From JAGOPY01 sp964619555 (GTDB lineage Bacteria > Bacteroidota > Bacteroidia > Bacteroidales > JAGOPY01): a stretch of DNA of 64,000 bases. Location: contig CAZUDV010000004.1 in the NCBI GenBank assembly GCA_964619555.1, positions 1-64,000 on the forward strand. Direction: 5' to 3'. Below, in pieces: positions 1 through 7,608 of this stretch. Both the position numbers and the translations under genes were made by a program. The notes under the pieces were generated by a model. The model did not search any database, had not been told where the DNA came from, and was given only the letters and a program-made list of their open reading frames with translations. The stretch's first letter is position 1; each line of letters begins with the position of its first letter.

Positions 1-84
1 AACTGCGAACTGCCAACTGCGAACTGCCAACTGCGAACTGCCAACTGCGAACTGCGAACTGCCAACTGCGAACTGCGAACTACA
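1..84. repeat. Heptamer tandem repeat (AACTGCG/AACTGCC)
   Basis: Eleven consecutive 7-bp units alternate between AACTGCG and AACTGCC, followed by a decayed twelfth unit. The array touches the left edge of the window and probably continues beyond it. The stop codon of the neighbouring minus-strand gene (80-82) lies in the last decayed unit. Confidence 0.95.
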
Positions 85-820
85 CGGAAAACCTCCACGC
101 GCAGTAGAACTCGCCCGGGTGCGGATCCGGCGGGCAGGCAATGCATTCGGTCTTAATTCTCGGATCGATGGCCTGTGCAAATGTGGTGTATTCCACCAGC
201 CCGCCGGATTTGCAGGGATAATCCTCCAGCCCTTTGCGCTTGCGGGCGGCCTGTACGCGGCACTCGTTCATCCGGAACACAAAGCTGCTTTCGGTCTCTT
301 CCACGATGGATTGCTTGTTGATGGTGGCATAGAGCCGGAACTGGAGCGCCTGCTTAAGCCCTTCCAGGCCGGGATTTTCCGGCAGGCCGAGGAAATTACG
401 GACCGACCAGGCCTCGAAGGGGGAGAAATGAGCCCAGCAGGTGTCGTTGCACCGCTTGGCATCCCAGAGGCCATGCGTGAATTCCACCGCCTGGAACCAT
501 ACGCCGTCGTTGGCCAGCCAGTTCACGGCGATGCTCTCGGTGAGCTCGTCCAGTTTTTCATCCGACAAATCGAGCAACGGCCCGGGCACTCCATCCCTCA
601 TATCGAATCCCAGCGTTTTGGCAATCCGGTTCAGCTGGATGCCGGAGCTGCGGGCGTAGGCTTCCTTCATCACCTCCAGCGCCTTCTCCCGGCCGTACTG
701 GTGTTGCACTTCCGCGAACCACATGGCATAATGCATCATGGTGCGGTGGATGAAATCCATGAGCAGGCGGGCTTTCTGCTCCTTGTTCAGCCCGGACTGG
801 GAAGAAGTTTCTATGGACAT
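80..820 (-). CDS. DUF6125-like cytosolic protein
   Basis: This is a 246-residue protein without a signal peptide or membrane segment. The N-terminal part (about residues 15-60) is helical and rich in H, M and W, in the style of DUF6125 proteins (LLMDFIHRTMMHYAMWFAEV). The C-terminal part carries conserved-looking cysteines (DYPCKSGG near residue 200, then CIAC and FYCAW). This layout also recalls proteins related to L-2-amino-thiazoline-4-carboxylate hydrolase, but I cannot assign a reaction. It starts 1 nt after the stop of the upstream gene at 822-1337, so the two form an operon. The family call rests on overall resemblance, not on a diagnostic motif. Confidence 0.6.
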   Translation of the reverse strand: MSIETSSQSGLNKEQKARLLMDFIHRTMMHYAMWFAEVQHQYGREKALEVMKEAYARSSGIQLNRIAKTLGFDMRDGVPGPLLDLSDEKLDELTESIAVNWLANDGVWFQAVEFTHGLWDAKRCNDTCWAHFSPFEAWSVRNFLGLPENPGLEGLKQALQFRLYATINKQSIVEETESSFVFRMNECRVQAARKRKGLEDYPCKSGGLVEYTTFAQAIDPRIKTECIACPPDPHPGEFYCAWRFSV

Positions 821-821
821 G

Positions 822-1337
822 TCAGGTGGTGAATTTTTTAATCATGGGCAGACTGGTCAGGATGTTGGAGAGTATGTCCTGCGCCACGTCGCTGCCGTAT
901 TCCTTGAGCTTTTCGAGAATTTTTTCGCGTTTTGCCTCCTGCGTGTCGCCGGAGGTGAGAATTTGCGTGATCTCTTTGTACTGCGAGCCTTTCAGTTCGT
1001 CCTGCAGGGCATTTGAAATGACCTGGAAGAATTCGTCGGTGGTTTCTGACGTTTTCGGCAGGCCGAGGATTTCAAGCTCGTCGATCGAGGCCTGGAGGAT
1101 TTCGCGGCCCAGTTTCTTGCAACTGTCAAGATAGGTATTTGCCCCGGTCGTATCCCTTAGCGACCAGCTGGAATATTCGTACTCAATGCTCTCGATTTGC
1201 CGGATCTTCTGATTATTCACCCCGAAAATCCTTTCCAGGATAATAATCGTCGCCTTTTTCCAGGCATCCAGGTCGAAATCTTTCGTCTTTAGTTTTTCGA
1301 TCTGGCCTTGAAGGAGCTTAATTTCATTTTCAGGCAT
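822..1337 (-). CDS. Hypothetical helical protein
   Basis: I do not recognise this 171-residue protein. It is charged, predicted all-helical and has no signal peptide. The first part (KDFDLDAWKKATIIILERIF, then a tract YEYSSWSLRD near residue 60) looks like a compact domain. The second part (about 100-171) is a Glu/Lys-rich helical region. I chose the ATG at 1337 (MPENEIKLL) over an upstream in-frame ATG at 1376, because the extra 13 residues look like translated leader. It is the first gene of a two-gene operon with the DUF6125-like gene and is divergent from dnaG. A role in stress or defence is possible but nothing in the sequence shows it. Confidence 0.6.
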   Translation of the reverse strand: MPENEIKLLQGQIEKLKTKDFDLDAWKKATIIILERIFGVNNQKIRQIESIEYEYSSWSLRDTTGANTYLDSCKKLGREILQASIDELEILGLPKTSETTDEFFQVISNALQDELKGSQYKEITQILTSGDTQEAKREKILEKLKEYGSDVAQDILSNILTSLPMIKKFTT

Positions 1338-1489
1338 GGGCGAATCGTTTATGCATGCTAAATTAGGCAAAAACATTGAAAGTTGAGTCGGAAGGTGTTC
1401 TTTTTGGCGTTTGGAGCTATTTCAAATCATCGTGGTGACGTCCCTGATTTATGTTGATATCTTCATCCTCCCTTTTTATCCGGGGATAT

Positions 1490-1497
1490 TATCTTTG
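1490..1497 (+). promoter_or_regulatory. Bacteroidetes -7 box upstream of dnaG
   Basis: TATCTTTG matches the Bacteroidetes -7 consensus TAnnTTTG exactly and sits 20 nt before the dnaG start codon. I see no TTG at the expected -33 spacing. The leader would be only about 15 nt long. Confidence 0.55.
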
Positions 1498-1517
1498 TAA
1501 AACATCGGAAACGTAAA

Positions 1518-3437
1518 TTGATCTCCAAGCAAACCATAGCGCAAATCCTTGAAACTGCCCGGATCGAAGAGGTTATCGGGGAATTTGTCAAACTGAAGAA
1601 GAGCGGGCAGAACTACAAGGGTCTGAGCCCTTTCACCAATGAGCGGAACGCTTCATTTTACGTTTCCCCTGCCAAAGGCATATACAAGTGCTTCAGCTCG
1701 GGCAAGGGTGGCAATGTGGTGAATTTCCTGATGGAGCACGAGCACTTCACCTACCCCGAAGCCCTGCTGTTCCTTGCCAAAAGGTATGGCATCGCAGTTG
1801 AGGACGATGCACTCACTCCCGAAGAAATTCAGGCTGATAATGAACGGGAGACGCTGTTCCAGGTCAATGCTTTTGCCCAGAAGTTTTTTTCTGATTACCT
1901 GATGGAAACGGAGAAGGGTAAGGCCATTGGCCTGACCTACTTGCAGGACCGGGAACTTCGGATTGACACAATCCGGAAATTCCAGCTGGGGTACAGTCCG
2001 GATGTATGGGATGCCTTTACCAGGCATGCGCTGGAAAACGGCTACAAGCTGGAGTACCTGGAGAAGTTGGGACTGACAATCACGAGGGAAGAAAAAGCAT
2101 ACGACCGTTTCAGGGGCAGGATTCTGTTCCCTATCCATAATATTTCCGGTCGTGTCCTGGGTTTTGGGGGCAGGACCATGTCGACTGACGACAATATCCC
2201 GAAATACGTCAACAGCCCGGAATCCGAGATTTACAACAAGAGCCAGGTTCTTTACGGACTTTATTTTGCTAAGGGGGCCATCATCCGGCAGGATAACTGT
2301 TACCTGGTGGAAGGATACATGGACGTTATTTCGATGCACCAGGCAGGGATTGAGAACGTAGTAGCCTCTTCCGGGACATCGCTCACGGAGGAGCAGGTCA
2401 GGCTCATCAAACGGTACACGCAGAATGTGACCATCCTGTATGACGGCGATCCTGCAGGCATCAAGGCTTCGTTCAGGGGAATCGACATGGTGCTGGAACA
2501 GGGCATGAATGTTCGGATCGTGCTGTTCCCCGACAATGAGGATCCCGATTCGTATGCCCGGAATCATCGGAAAACCGAGCTGGAGGAACTCATCACCAGG
2601 GGAGCACAGGATTTTATAAGATTTAAGACGAACCTCCTGCTGAAAGAGGCAGCCGGTGATCCAATCAAGCGGGCCGGGTTGATAAAAGAGATTGTCGGAA
2701 GCATATCGCTGATACCTGATCCGATCTACCGTTCGGTATTCATCAAGGAATGCGGCAACCTGATGGAAATCCCGGAGGAGACGCTGATCAATTCCTTGAA
2801 CCGGATCCTCCGACAGCGTAGCATGCAGCGCGCACAGCCGGAATCGGCAACGCTACCGGTGGAATATGCAGAATATCAGTCCAGGAAACAAGGTGAGTCC
2901 GAGCAGGATTACATCAACGATGTGGAACGATATCTTATTTATCTGCTTCTCTGTTATGGCAACCATGATCTTAAAATGAACGATGAGGAAAAGGTTTCTT
3001 CTCTCCCGGTATCACATGTCATAATCAATGAATTGCTCACGGATGAGATTACTTTGACCAACACCATTTATCAAAAAATATTGGAAGATTACAGGCAATT
3101 TGGCACGCAGGATGCCCATGTTGATGAGCGTGCTTTCATCAACCATGATAATCAGCAGATTGCGTTGAAAACGAGCGAATTGCTGATGAACGATTATCAT
3201 CTGGCCGATTGGGCAAGATACAGGAGGAGAATAAGGACTGAGGAGGATGTTCTTTACGAGAATGTCACAAAGACCATATTGACATTAAAGCTTAAGACCA
3301 TTGAGAAAAGGATTCATGCACTGACTCAAAAGATCAATGAGTCAGAGAATTTTGATGAAAATTTGATCCTGATCTCTCAAAAAAAGGACCTGGACAGTAT
3401 CTGGAACCTGATCAGGAAGGCATTGGGGAGGGAGTGA
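1518..3437 (+). CDS. dnaG: DNA primase DnaG
   Basis: This 639-residue protein synthesises RNA primers on the lagging strand at the replication fork. The N-terminal primase zinc-binding-type domain spans about residues 1-95, the catalytic core with TOPRIM about 120-350, and the helicase-interacting C-terminus follows. TOPRIM residues are visible: E265 in YLVEGYMDV and D309/D311 in DGDPAG. The start codon is TTG at 1518. MISKQTI is the usual start of flavobacterial-type DnaG, which supports this choice. The zinc ligands are mostly lost: the expected CxxH is S37/T40, and the second pair keeps only C58 with S61 in place of Cys. This zinc-free form is seen in other Bacteroidetes DnaG proteins, so the enzyme is probably functional. 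Confidence 0.96.
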   Translation: MISKQTIAQILETARIEEVIGEFVKLKKSGQNYKGLSPFTNERNASFYVSPAKGIYKCFSSGKGGNVVNFLMEHEHFTYPEALLFLAKRYGIAVEDDALTPEEIQADNERETLFQVNAFAQKFFSDYLMETEKGKAIGLTYLQDRELRIDTIRKFQLGYSPDVWDAFTRHALENGYKLEYLEKLGLTITREEKAYDRFRGRILFPIHNISGRVLGFGGRTMSTDDNIPKYVNSPESEIYNKSQVLYGLYFAKGAIIRQDNCYLVEGYMDVISMHQAGIENVVASSGTSLTEEQVRLIKRYTQNVTILYDGDPAGIKASFRGIDMVLEQGMNVRIVLFPDNEDPDSYARNHRKTELEELITRGAQDFIRFKTNLLLKEAAGDPIKRAGLIKEIVGSISLIPDPIYRSVFIKECGNLMEIPEETLINSLNRILRQRSMQRAQPESATLPVEYAEYQSRKQGESEQDYINDVERYLIYLLLCYGNHDLKMNDEEKVSSLPVSHVIINELLTDEITLTNTIYQKILEDYRQFGTQDAHVDERAFINHDNQQIALKTSELLMNDYHLADWARYRRRIRTEEDVLYENVTKTILTLKLKTIEKRIHALTQKINESENFDENLILISQKKDLDSIWNLIRKALGRE

Positions 3438-3516
3438 ACGGATTGATCCGTGGCCGTACGTCAATAATTTACTACGACGGAAGGTCAACTTTTGCAATTA
3501 CGGCGAGGTTGGATTC

Positions 3517-3558
3517 AAAACACAACGGGGATCAATCCTTGTCGGATCGGTCCCCGTT
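3517..3558 (-). terminator. Terminator hairpin of ncRNA copy A
   Basis: Read on the minus strand, AACGGGGA (3558-3551) pairs with TCCCCGTT (3531-3524). An inner stem is possible around a GACAA loop, and GTG plus TTTT follow (3520-3517). The same hairpin closes the second copy at 4055-4089. Confidence 0.7.
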
Positions 3559-3940
3559 CGCCCATCGGTTGCCGAAGCATCCTTTGGGTGCCAGGCTACT
3601 GTTATTTTGACTGACCTTTCGGATCGGGATCCTTGCGGTTCCTTTTCGTTTCCGGTACTGACCCTGGCATCCGGGTTCCTTTCGGTTCCTTTTATCCGGG
3701 GCCCTGGCTGGTCCGGCATATCCGCCGAAACGGAGTTAGCTTTCACTGCCATAGCTCGCTGGTCACCGGCTTAATCTCGCATCACCTTTCGGCTTTGTTT
3801 GTTTGGGCTCCCTCTGGCTTTACGGTGCCTTGCGGCGTTCCCTGGAGTTCGGGGCGGACTTTGGCGCTGCCTCCTCCTGACGGACTCAGCGTTGCTTCTG
3901 CCCTGTGACCTTGAGCCAGCCTTTTATCGCTGACCTGGTG
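3517..3940 (-). ncRNA. Putative structured ncRNA, copy A
   Basis: This gene-free stretch looks like a roughly 420-nt minus-strand RNA gene. A TTG-N21-TATCTTTG promoter lies at 3975-3944, so transcription would start near 3940, and a G/C-rich hairpin followed by T residues ends it near 3517. About 80 nt of upstream sequence and most of the body recur at 4047-4510. Conserved small hairpins include GCC-GCAA-GGC (GNRA loop), CC-GAAA-GG and TCCGTTTCGGCGGA. In copy B the last changes to TCCATTTCGGTGGA, keeping the stem through a paired G-C to A-U change. It does not carry the signatures I know for RNase P RNA, tmRNA, SRP RNA or 6S RNA. Identity and function are unknown. Confidence 0.6.
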
Positions 3941-3943
3941 AAA

Positions 3944-3975
3944 CAAAGATAAGGCGGACCGGTAAGCGAAAGCAA
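3944..3975 (-). promoter_or_regulatory. Promoter of ncRNA copy A
   Basis: On the minus strand TTG (3975-3973), 21 nt, then TATCTTTG (3951-3944) match the Bacteroidetes primary sigma consensus TTG-N19-21-TAnnTTTG exactly. The spacing is the same in the second copy. Confidence 0.75.
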
Positions 3976-4046
3976 GTTTTTTTCGTATTCAGTTTCCACA
4001 ATATAATCACAACACTTATTAACAATTGTCAGTAACGTTATATTAC

Positions 4047-4089
4047 AAAAACACAACGGGGACCTACCCTTGTCGGATCGATCCCCGTT
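4047..4089 (-). terminator. Terminator hairpin of ncRNA copy B
   Basis: Minus-strand AACGGGGA (4089-4082) pairs with TCCCCGTT (4062-4055) and is followed by GTG and five T residues (4051-4047). It is the counterpart of the hairpin at 3524-3558. Confidence 0.7.
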
Positions 4090-4425
4090 CATCCATTGGT
4101 TGCCGTAGCTTCCATCAGACGCCAGGCTACTGTTATTCTGGTCAACCTTAGAGTCCGGTCCCTTTCGGTTCCTTTTTCGTGGGGCCCTGGCTGGTCCTGC
4201 ATGTCCACCGAAATGGATTTAGCTTTGCCTGCCATAGCTTTCCGACCGCCGGTCCTCCTCTCGCATCACCTTTCGGCTTTGTCTGCCTTGGACTCCCCCT
4301 CACTGTCCGGTGCCTTGCGGCGATCCCGGGGGTTCGGGGCGGACTTTGGCGCTGCCTCCTCCTTGCGGACTCAGCGTTGCTTCTGCCCTGCGACCTTGAG
4401 CCAACCTTTTATCGCTGACCTGGTG
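4047..4425 (-). ncRNA. Putative structured ncRNA, copy B
   Basis: This second, roughly 380-nt copy of the orphan RNA is in the same orientation as copy A and lies upstream of it. The 5' third and the 3' hairpin are the best conserved. The middle differs by substitutions and by an indel of about 45 nt (copy A is longer). Conserved elements include TCAGCG near the 5' end, which can pair with CGCTGA about 40 nt later, a UCC-GCAA-GGA hairpin (UCC-GUCA-GGA in copy A, loop changed and stem kept) and GCC-GCAA-GGC. A short reading frame of about 48 codons can be read in both copies but its differences are mostly non-synonymous, so I favour a non-coding RNA. A decayed mobile sequence is the main alternative. 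Confidence 0.6.
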
Positions 4426-4428
4426 AAA

Positions 4429-4460
4429 CAAAGATAAAGCCTGCCAAGGAGCGAAAGCAA
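4429..4460 (-). promoter_or_regulatory. Promoter of ncRNA copy B
   Basis: On the minus strand TTG (4460-4458), 21 nt, then TATCTTTG (4436-4429): a perfect Bacteroidetes promoter with the same spacing as copy A. Further upstream both copies share TTATTAACAATTGT (4016-4029 and 4500-4513). Confidence 0.75.
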
Positions 4461-4549
4461 GTTTTTCTCGACTTCGATATAAACAAGAAAGTCACCGGAG
4501 TTATTAACAATTGTTGATAATGTGGTTGTTTGAAGGTGGAAATACTGTT

Positions 4550-5119
4550 TTATCTCCCCATGACCACCCTCTCGATCACCTTCGGAAAATGAAGGTATTC
4601 CAGCGCATGTACCTTTGATGCGATGCTTTCCGCTGTGTCGCCGGGCAGTATCTCAAAAGAATCCTGAAAAATGATCTGCCCCGAATCATATTGTTCATTT
4701 ACATAATGAATGCTGATCCCGGTGCGCTTTTCTCCCGCCTGGATCACGGCCTGGTGAACTTTTTCACCGTACATTCCCTTACCGCCGTATTTTGGCAGCA
4801 GGGCCGGATGTATGTTAATGATCCCGGAGGGATAGGCCTTCAGCAGATAATCGGGAATGAGCCACAGAAAGCCGGCCAGGATTAAAAAATCCACCCGGAA
4901 GGCCCTTAGCCTTTCCAGGACTGCCTCACTTTTATAAAATTCCTCCCGGCTGAATACTACCGTCGGAATACCCAGCTTTTCAGCCCTTTTCAGGACATAA
5001 GCATCAGGCTTGTTGGCCAAAATCAGGGATACTTTTATATCAGGGTGCCCCCTGAAGTACTCTGCAATGTTCTGGGCATTCGTGCCGCTCCCTGAGGCGA
5101 AAATGGCTAAGTGGTGCAT
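4550..5119 (-). CDS. purN: Phosphoribosylglycinamide formyltransferase PurN
   Basis: PurN transfers a formyl group from 10-formyl-tetrahydrofolate to glycinamide ribonucleotide, the third step of purine synthesis, in the cytosol. The 189-residue length is normal. The phosphate-binding SGSGTN loop is at 9-14, and the catalytic triad is visible as N102 and H104 (NIHPALLP) and D145 (YDSGQI). It is divergent from the acyl-carrier-protein gene and convergent with nothing; no other pur gene is in the window. Confidence 0.96.
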   Translation of the reverse strand: MHHLAIFASGSGTNAQNIAEYFRGHPDIKVSLILANKPDAYVLKRAEKLGIPTVVFSREEFYKSEAVLERLRAFRVDFLILAGFLWLIPDYLLKAYPSGIINIHPALLPKYGGKGMYGEKVHQAVIQAGEKRTGISIHYVNEQYDSGQIIFQDSFEILPGDTAESIASKVHALEYLHFPKVIERVVMGR

Positions 5120-5244
5120 CCGGTCGGTTTTTTATGGCCAAAGTTAGCCATTATCCCCGGATTGTATAAATATATACAATGGAATCAATATAATTGAATG
5201 ATAGCTGCTTACAAACTTCAATCTCCAAAATTTTTCTAAAAATA

Positions 5245-5275
5245 TTGCTTTTAAACAATATTTATGTTTTCTTTG
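5245..5275 (+). promoter_or_regulatory. Probable promoter of acpP
   Basis: TTG (5245-5247), 20 nt, then TTTCTTTG (5268-5275), a near match to TAnnTTTG with T in place of A at position 2. It lies 30 nt before the ATG chosen for the acyl carrier protein. Confidence 0.45.
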
Positions 5276-5304
5276 CACACTTGTTTAACCAAAATCATTT
5301 AAGT

Positions 5305-5541
5305 ATGTCGGACATAGCAACCAGAGTCAAAGCTATCATAGTTGATAAGCTTGGTGTAGACGAAAACGAAGTTACTCCTGAAGCCAGTTTCACAAACGAT
5401 TTGGGAGCTGATTCCCTCGACACGGTTGAACTGATCATGGAATTTGAAAAAGAATTCAACATCGCCATTCCAGATGACGCTGCGGAGAAGATCGGAACAG
5501 TTGGTGACGCAATCAAGTATATTGAAGAAAACGCCAAGTAA
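5305..5541 (+). CDS. acpP: Acyl carrier protein
   Basis: This 78-residue acidic protein carries growing fatty-acyl chains on a 4'-phosphopantetheine attached to Ser37 in the canonical GADSLD motif. The ATG at 5305 (MSDIATRVK) was chosen; the reading frame is open further upstream, but that part is a hydrophobic, AT-rich translated leader that overlaps the promoter. It is followed after 15 nt by fabF, the usual fatty-acid-synthesis pairing. Confidence 0.97.
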   Translation: MSDIATRVKAIIVDKLGVDENEVTPEASFTNDLGADSLDTVELIMEFEKEFNIAIPDDAAEKIGTVGDAIKYIEENAK

Positions 5542-5556
5542 TTCTAATTTTCTTAC

Positions 5557-6810
5557 ATGCCAAACCGCCGAGTAGTTATTACCGGACTTGGTGCCCTGAC
5601 CCCATTGGGCAATACGGTCGAAGAAACCTGGACCGCATTGATCAATGGGGTTAGTGGTGCTGCAAGGATCACACATTTCGATCCCGAAAACTTTAAGACC
5701 CAGTTTGCCTGCGAAGTGAAAAACTTCGACCCGAATGTTTATTTCGATCGCAAAGAGGCCAGAAAGTATGATCCTTATACCCATTTCGCCATCGCAGCAG
5801 TGGATCAGGCAGTCGTTGACACCGGCATTGATCTTGAAAAGATTGACAAAGAGCGGATTGGTGTTATCTGGGCATCCGGTATAGGCGGACTCGAGACCTT
5901 TGAAAATGAGGTTACACTCTGGGCTAAAGGAGACGGGGTCCCCAGGTTCAGTCCTTTTTTCATACCCAAAATGATTGCGGACATAGCCGCCGGGCACATC
6001 TCGATACGATATGGCTTTATGGGCCCGAACTTCGCCACTGTATCGGCGTGCGCTTCTTCTGCCAACGCAATGGTTGACGCCCTGAACTATATACGACTGG
6101 GATATGCCGATATGTTCATCACCGGCGGCTCGGAAGCTTCCATCACACCCGGAGGCGTCGGTGGATTCAATTCCATGCATGCCATCTCCACCCGCAACGA
6201 TGATCCGAAAACCGGTTCCAGACCTTTTGATAAAGACAGGGATGGTTTTGTTCTGGGAGAAGGAGGCGTTTGCCTTGTTTTCGAAGATCTTGAACATGCA
6301 AAAGCAAGAGGGGCAAAGATCTATGCCGAAGTTGGCGGTGGTGGCCTTTCAGGCGATGCCTACCATATGACTTCGCCCCATCCGGACGGCAAGGGCGCTA
6401 TCATATCCATGAAATTTGCCCTGAAAGATGCCGGCCTGAAACCGGAAGATATCGACCATATCAACACTCATGGAACCTCCACGCCCCTCGGAGATATCGC
6501 TGAACCCAGGGCAATTATCGGAACTTTCGGAGACCATGCCTACAAAATCAGCATTAATTCCACCAAATCCATGACCGGCCACCTTCTCGGTGCCGCCGGA
6601 GCTATCGAAGCCATGGCCACTGTCCTGGCTATTAAAAATGATATTGTACCACCAACCATTAACCATTTCACTGACGACCCTGAAATCGATAATAACCTCG
6701 ATTTCACCTTCCATACCGCCAGAAAAAGGGTCATCCATGCAGCCCTTAGCAACACTTTTGGATTCGGAGGCCACAATGCCTCAATCATCTTTAAGAAATA
6801 CCAGGATTAA
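5557..6810 (+). CDS. fabF: 3-oxoacyl-[ACP] synthase II FabF
   Basis: FabF condenses malonyl-ACP with an acyl-ACP to elongate fatty acids. The 417-residue thiolase-fold enzyme shows its catalytic triad: C165 in SACASS, H305 in NTHGTSTPLGD and H342 in TGHLLGAAG, with the supporting K337. It lies 15 nt downstream of acpP and 15 nt upstream of rnc, which suggests one operon (acpP-fabF-rnc), an arrangement common in bacteria. Confidence 0.97.
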   Translation: MPNRRVVITGLGALTPLGNTVEETWTALINGVSGAARITHFDPENFKTQFACEVKNFDPNVYFDRKEARKYDPYTHFAIAAVDQAVVDTGIDLEKIDKERIGVIWASGIGGLETFENEVTLWAKGDGVPRFSPFFIPKMIADIAAGHISIRYGFMGPNFATVSACASSANAMVDALNYIRLGYADMFITGGSEASITPGGVGGFNSMHAISTRNDDPKTGSRPFDKDRDGFVLGEGGVCLVFEDLEHAKARGAKIYAEVGGGGLSGDAYHMTSPHPDGKGAIISMKFALKDAGLKPEDIDHINTHGTSTPLGDIAEPRAIIGTFGDHAYKISINSTKSMTGHLLGAAGAIEAMATVLAIKNDIVPPTINHFTDDPEIDNNLDFTFHTARKRVIHAALSNTFGFGGHNASIIFKKYQD

Positions 6811-6825
6811 AGGTCTGGTTTACTG

Positions 6826-7545
6826 ATGTTTCTGAAATTCATCCTGGTCCAGTTCTCCAAAGAAAAAACACTTTATTCTGCTGTTAAAAACCTGTTCGGG
6901 TATTATCCCGGCAATATCCGGTTATATAAGGTCGCCCTTTCTCATAAATCTGCCCCGCAACTGTGGACCAAAGGCCAGCAGGTTAATAACGAACGCCTTG
7001 AATATCTCGGGGATGCTGTTCTAAGTTCAATCATCGCCGATTACCTTTATAAAAAATTCCCTTATCAAAATGAGGGATTCCTGACTGAGATGCGCAGCCG
7101 GATCGTCAGCCGTAGCCGATTGCACAAACTATCCCTGAAAATGGGAATCGACAAGCTTATCTTTCATGGCACCGGCACCTTTACGGCAAGCAAATCCATT
7201 TACGGGGACACTTTCGAAGCGCTCATTGGCGCTATCTACCTGGATCGGGGATATGATTTCACACGCAGTGTGATCATCCGGCGGATCATCGATGTCCACC
7301 TGGATATGGATGATATCGAAAAAACCGATACGAACTTTAAAAGCAGGATCCTGGAGTATGCCCAAAGGGAAAAACGCCAGCTTGAATTTAAGGTGATCGA
7401 GGAACTGGGCGACGGCCATCGCAGGCAATACCTGGTGGAGCTTTATATCGATAATGTGCCTATCTCGCGCGGACAGGATTACTCCATTAAATCAGCCGAA
7501 CAGTTTGCCGCCGAAAAAGCCTGCGAGAAACTGTTCGAGGAATGA
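6826..7545 (+). CDS. rnc: Ribonuclease III
   Basis: RNase III cleaves double-stranded RNA in rRNA maturation and mRNA turnover. The 239-residue protein has the catalytic domain at about 15-150 with the signature NERLEYLGDAVL (E59, D63) and the second acidic pair D128 and E131 (DTFEALIGAIYLDRG). A double-stranded-RNA-binding domain follows at about 165-239. It is the third gene of the acpP-fabF-rnc cluster. The duplicated structured RNAs at 3.5-4.4 kb are possible substrates, but that is only inference. Confidence 0.96.
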   Translation: MFLKFILVQFSKEKTLYSAVKNLFGYYPGNIRLYKVALSHKSAPQLWTKGQQVNNERLEYLGDAVLSSIIADYLYKKFPYQNEGFLTEMRSRIVSRSRLHKLSLKMGIDKLIFHGTGTFTASKSIYGDTFEALIGAIYLDRGYDFTRSVIIRRIIDVHLDMDDIEKTDTNFKSRILEYAQREKRQLEFKVIEELGDGHRRQYLVELYIDNVPISRGQDYSIKSAEQFAAEKACEKLFEE

Positions 7546-7608
7546 GAGGAAGTGCTTACCTTTAGGAAAAATATAAATTTAGAATTTAGAATTTTGAATT
7601 CGGGTCTT

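Noticed and set aside
1..84. CRISPR array at the left edge
   Set aside because: The units are contiguous 7-bp repeats with no spacers and no cas genes are near.
119..832. 237-codon open frame on the + strand opposite the DUF6125-like gene
   Set aside because: It is the antisense shadow of the real gene at 80-820; no family features and no start context.
3498..4437. Short frames in the dnaG-purN gap as protein genes
   Set aside because: They overlie the duplicated, hairpin-rich region with its own promoters, and their differences are mostly non-synonymous.
5299..6297. 332-codon minus-strand frame across acpP and fabF
   Set aside because: It is antisense to two certain genes with intact catalytic motifs.
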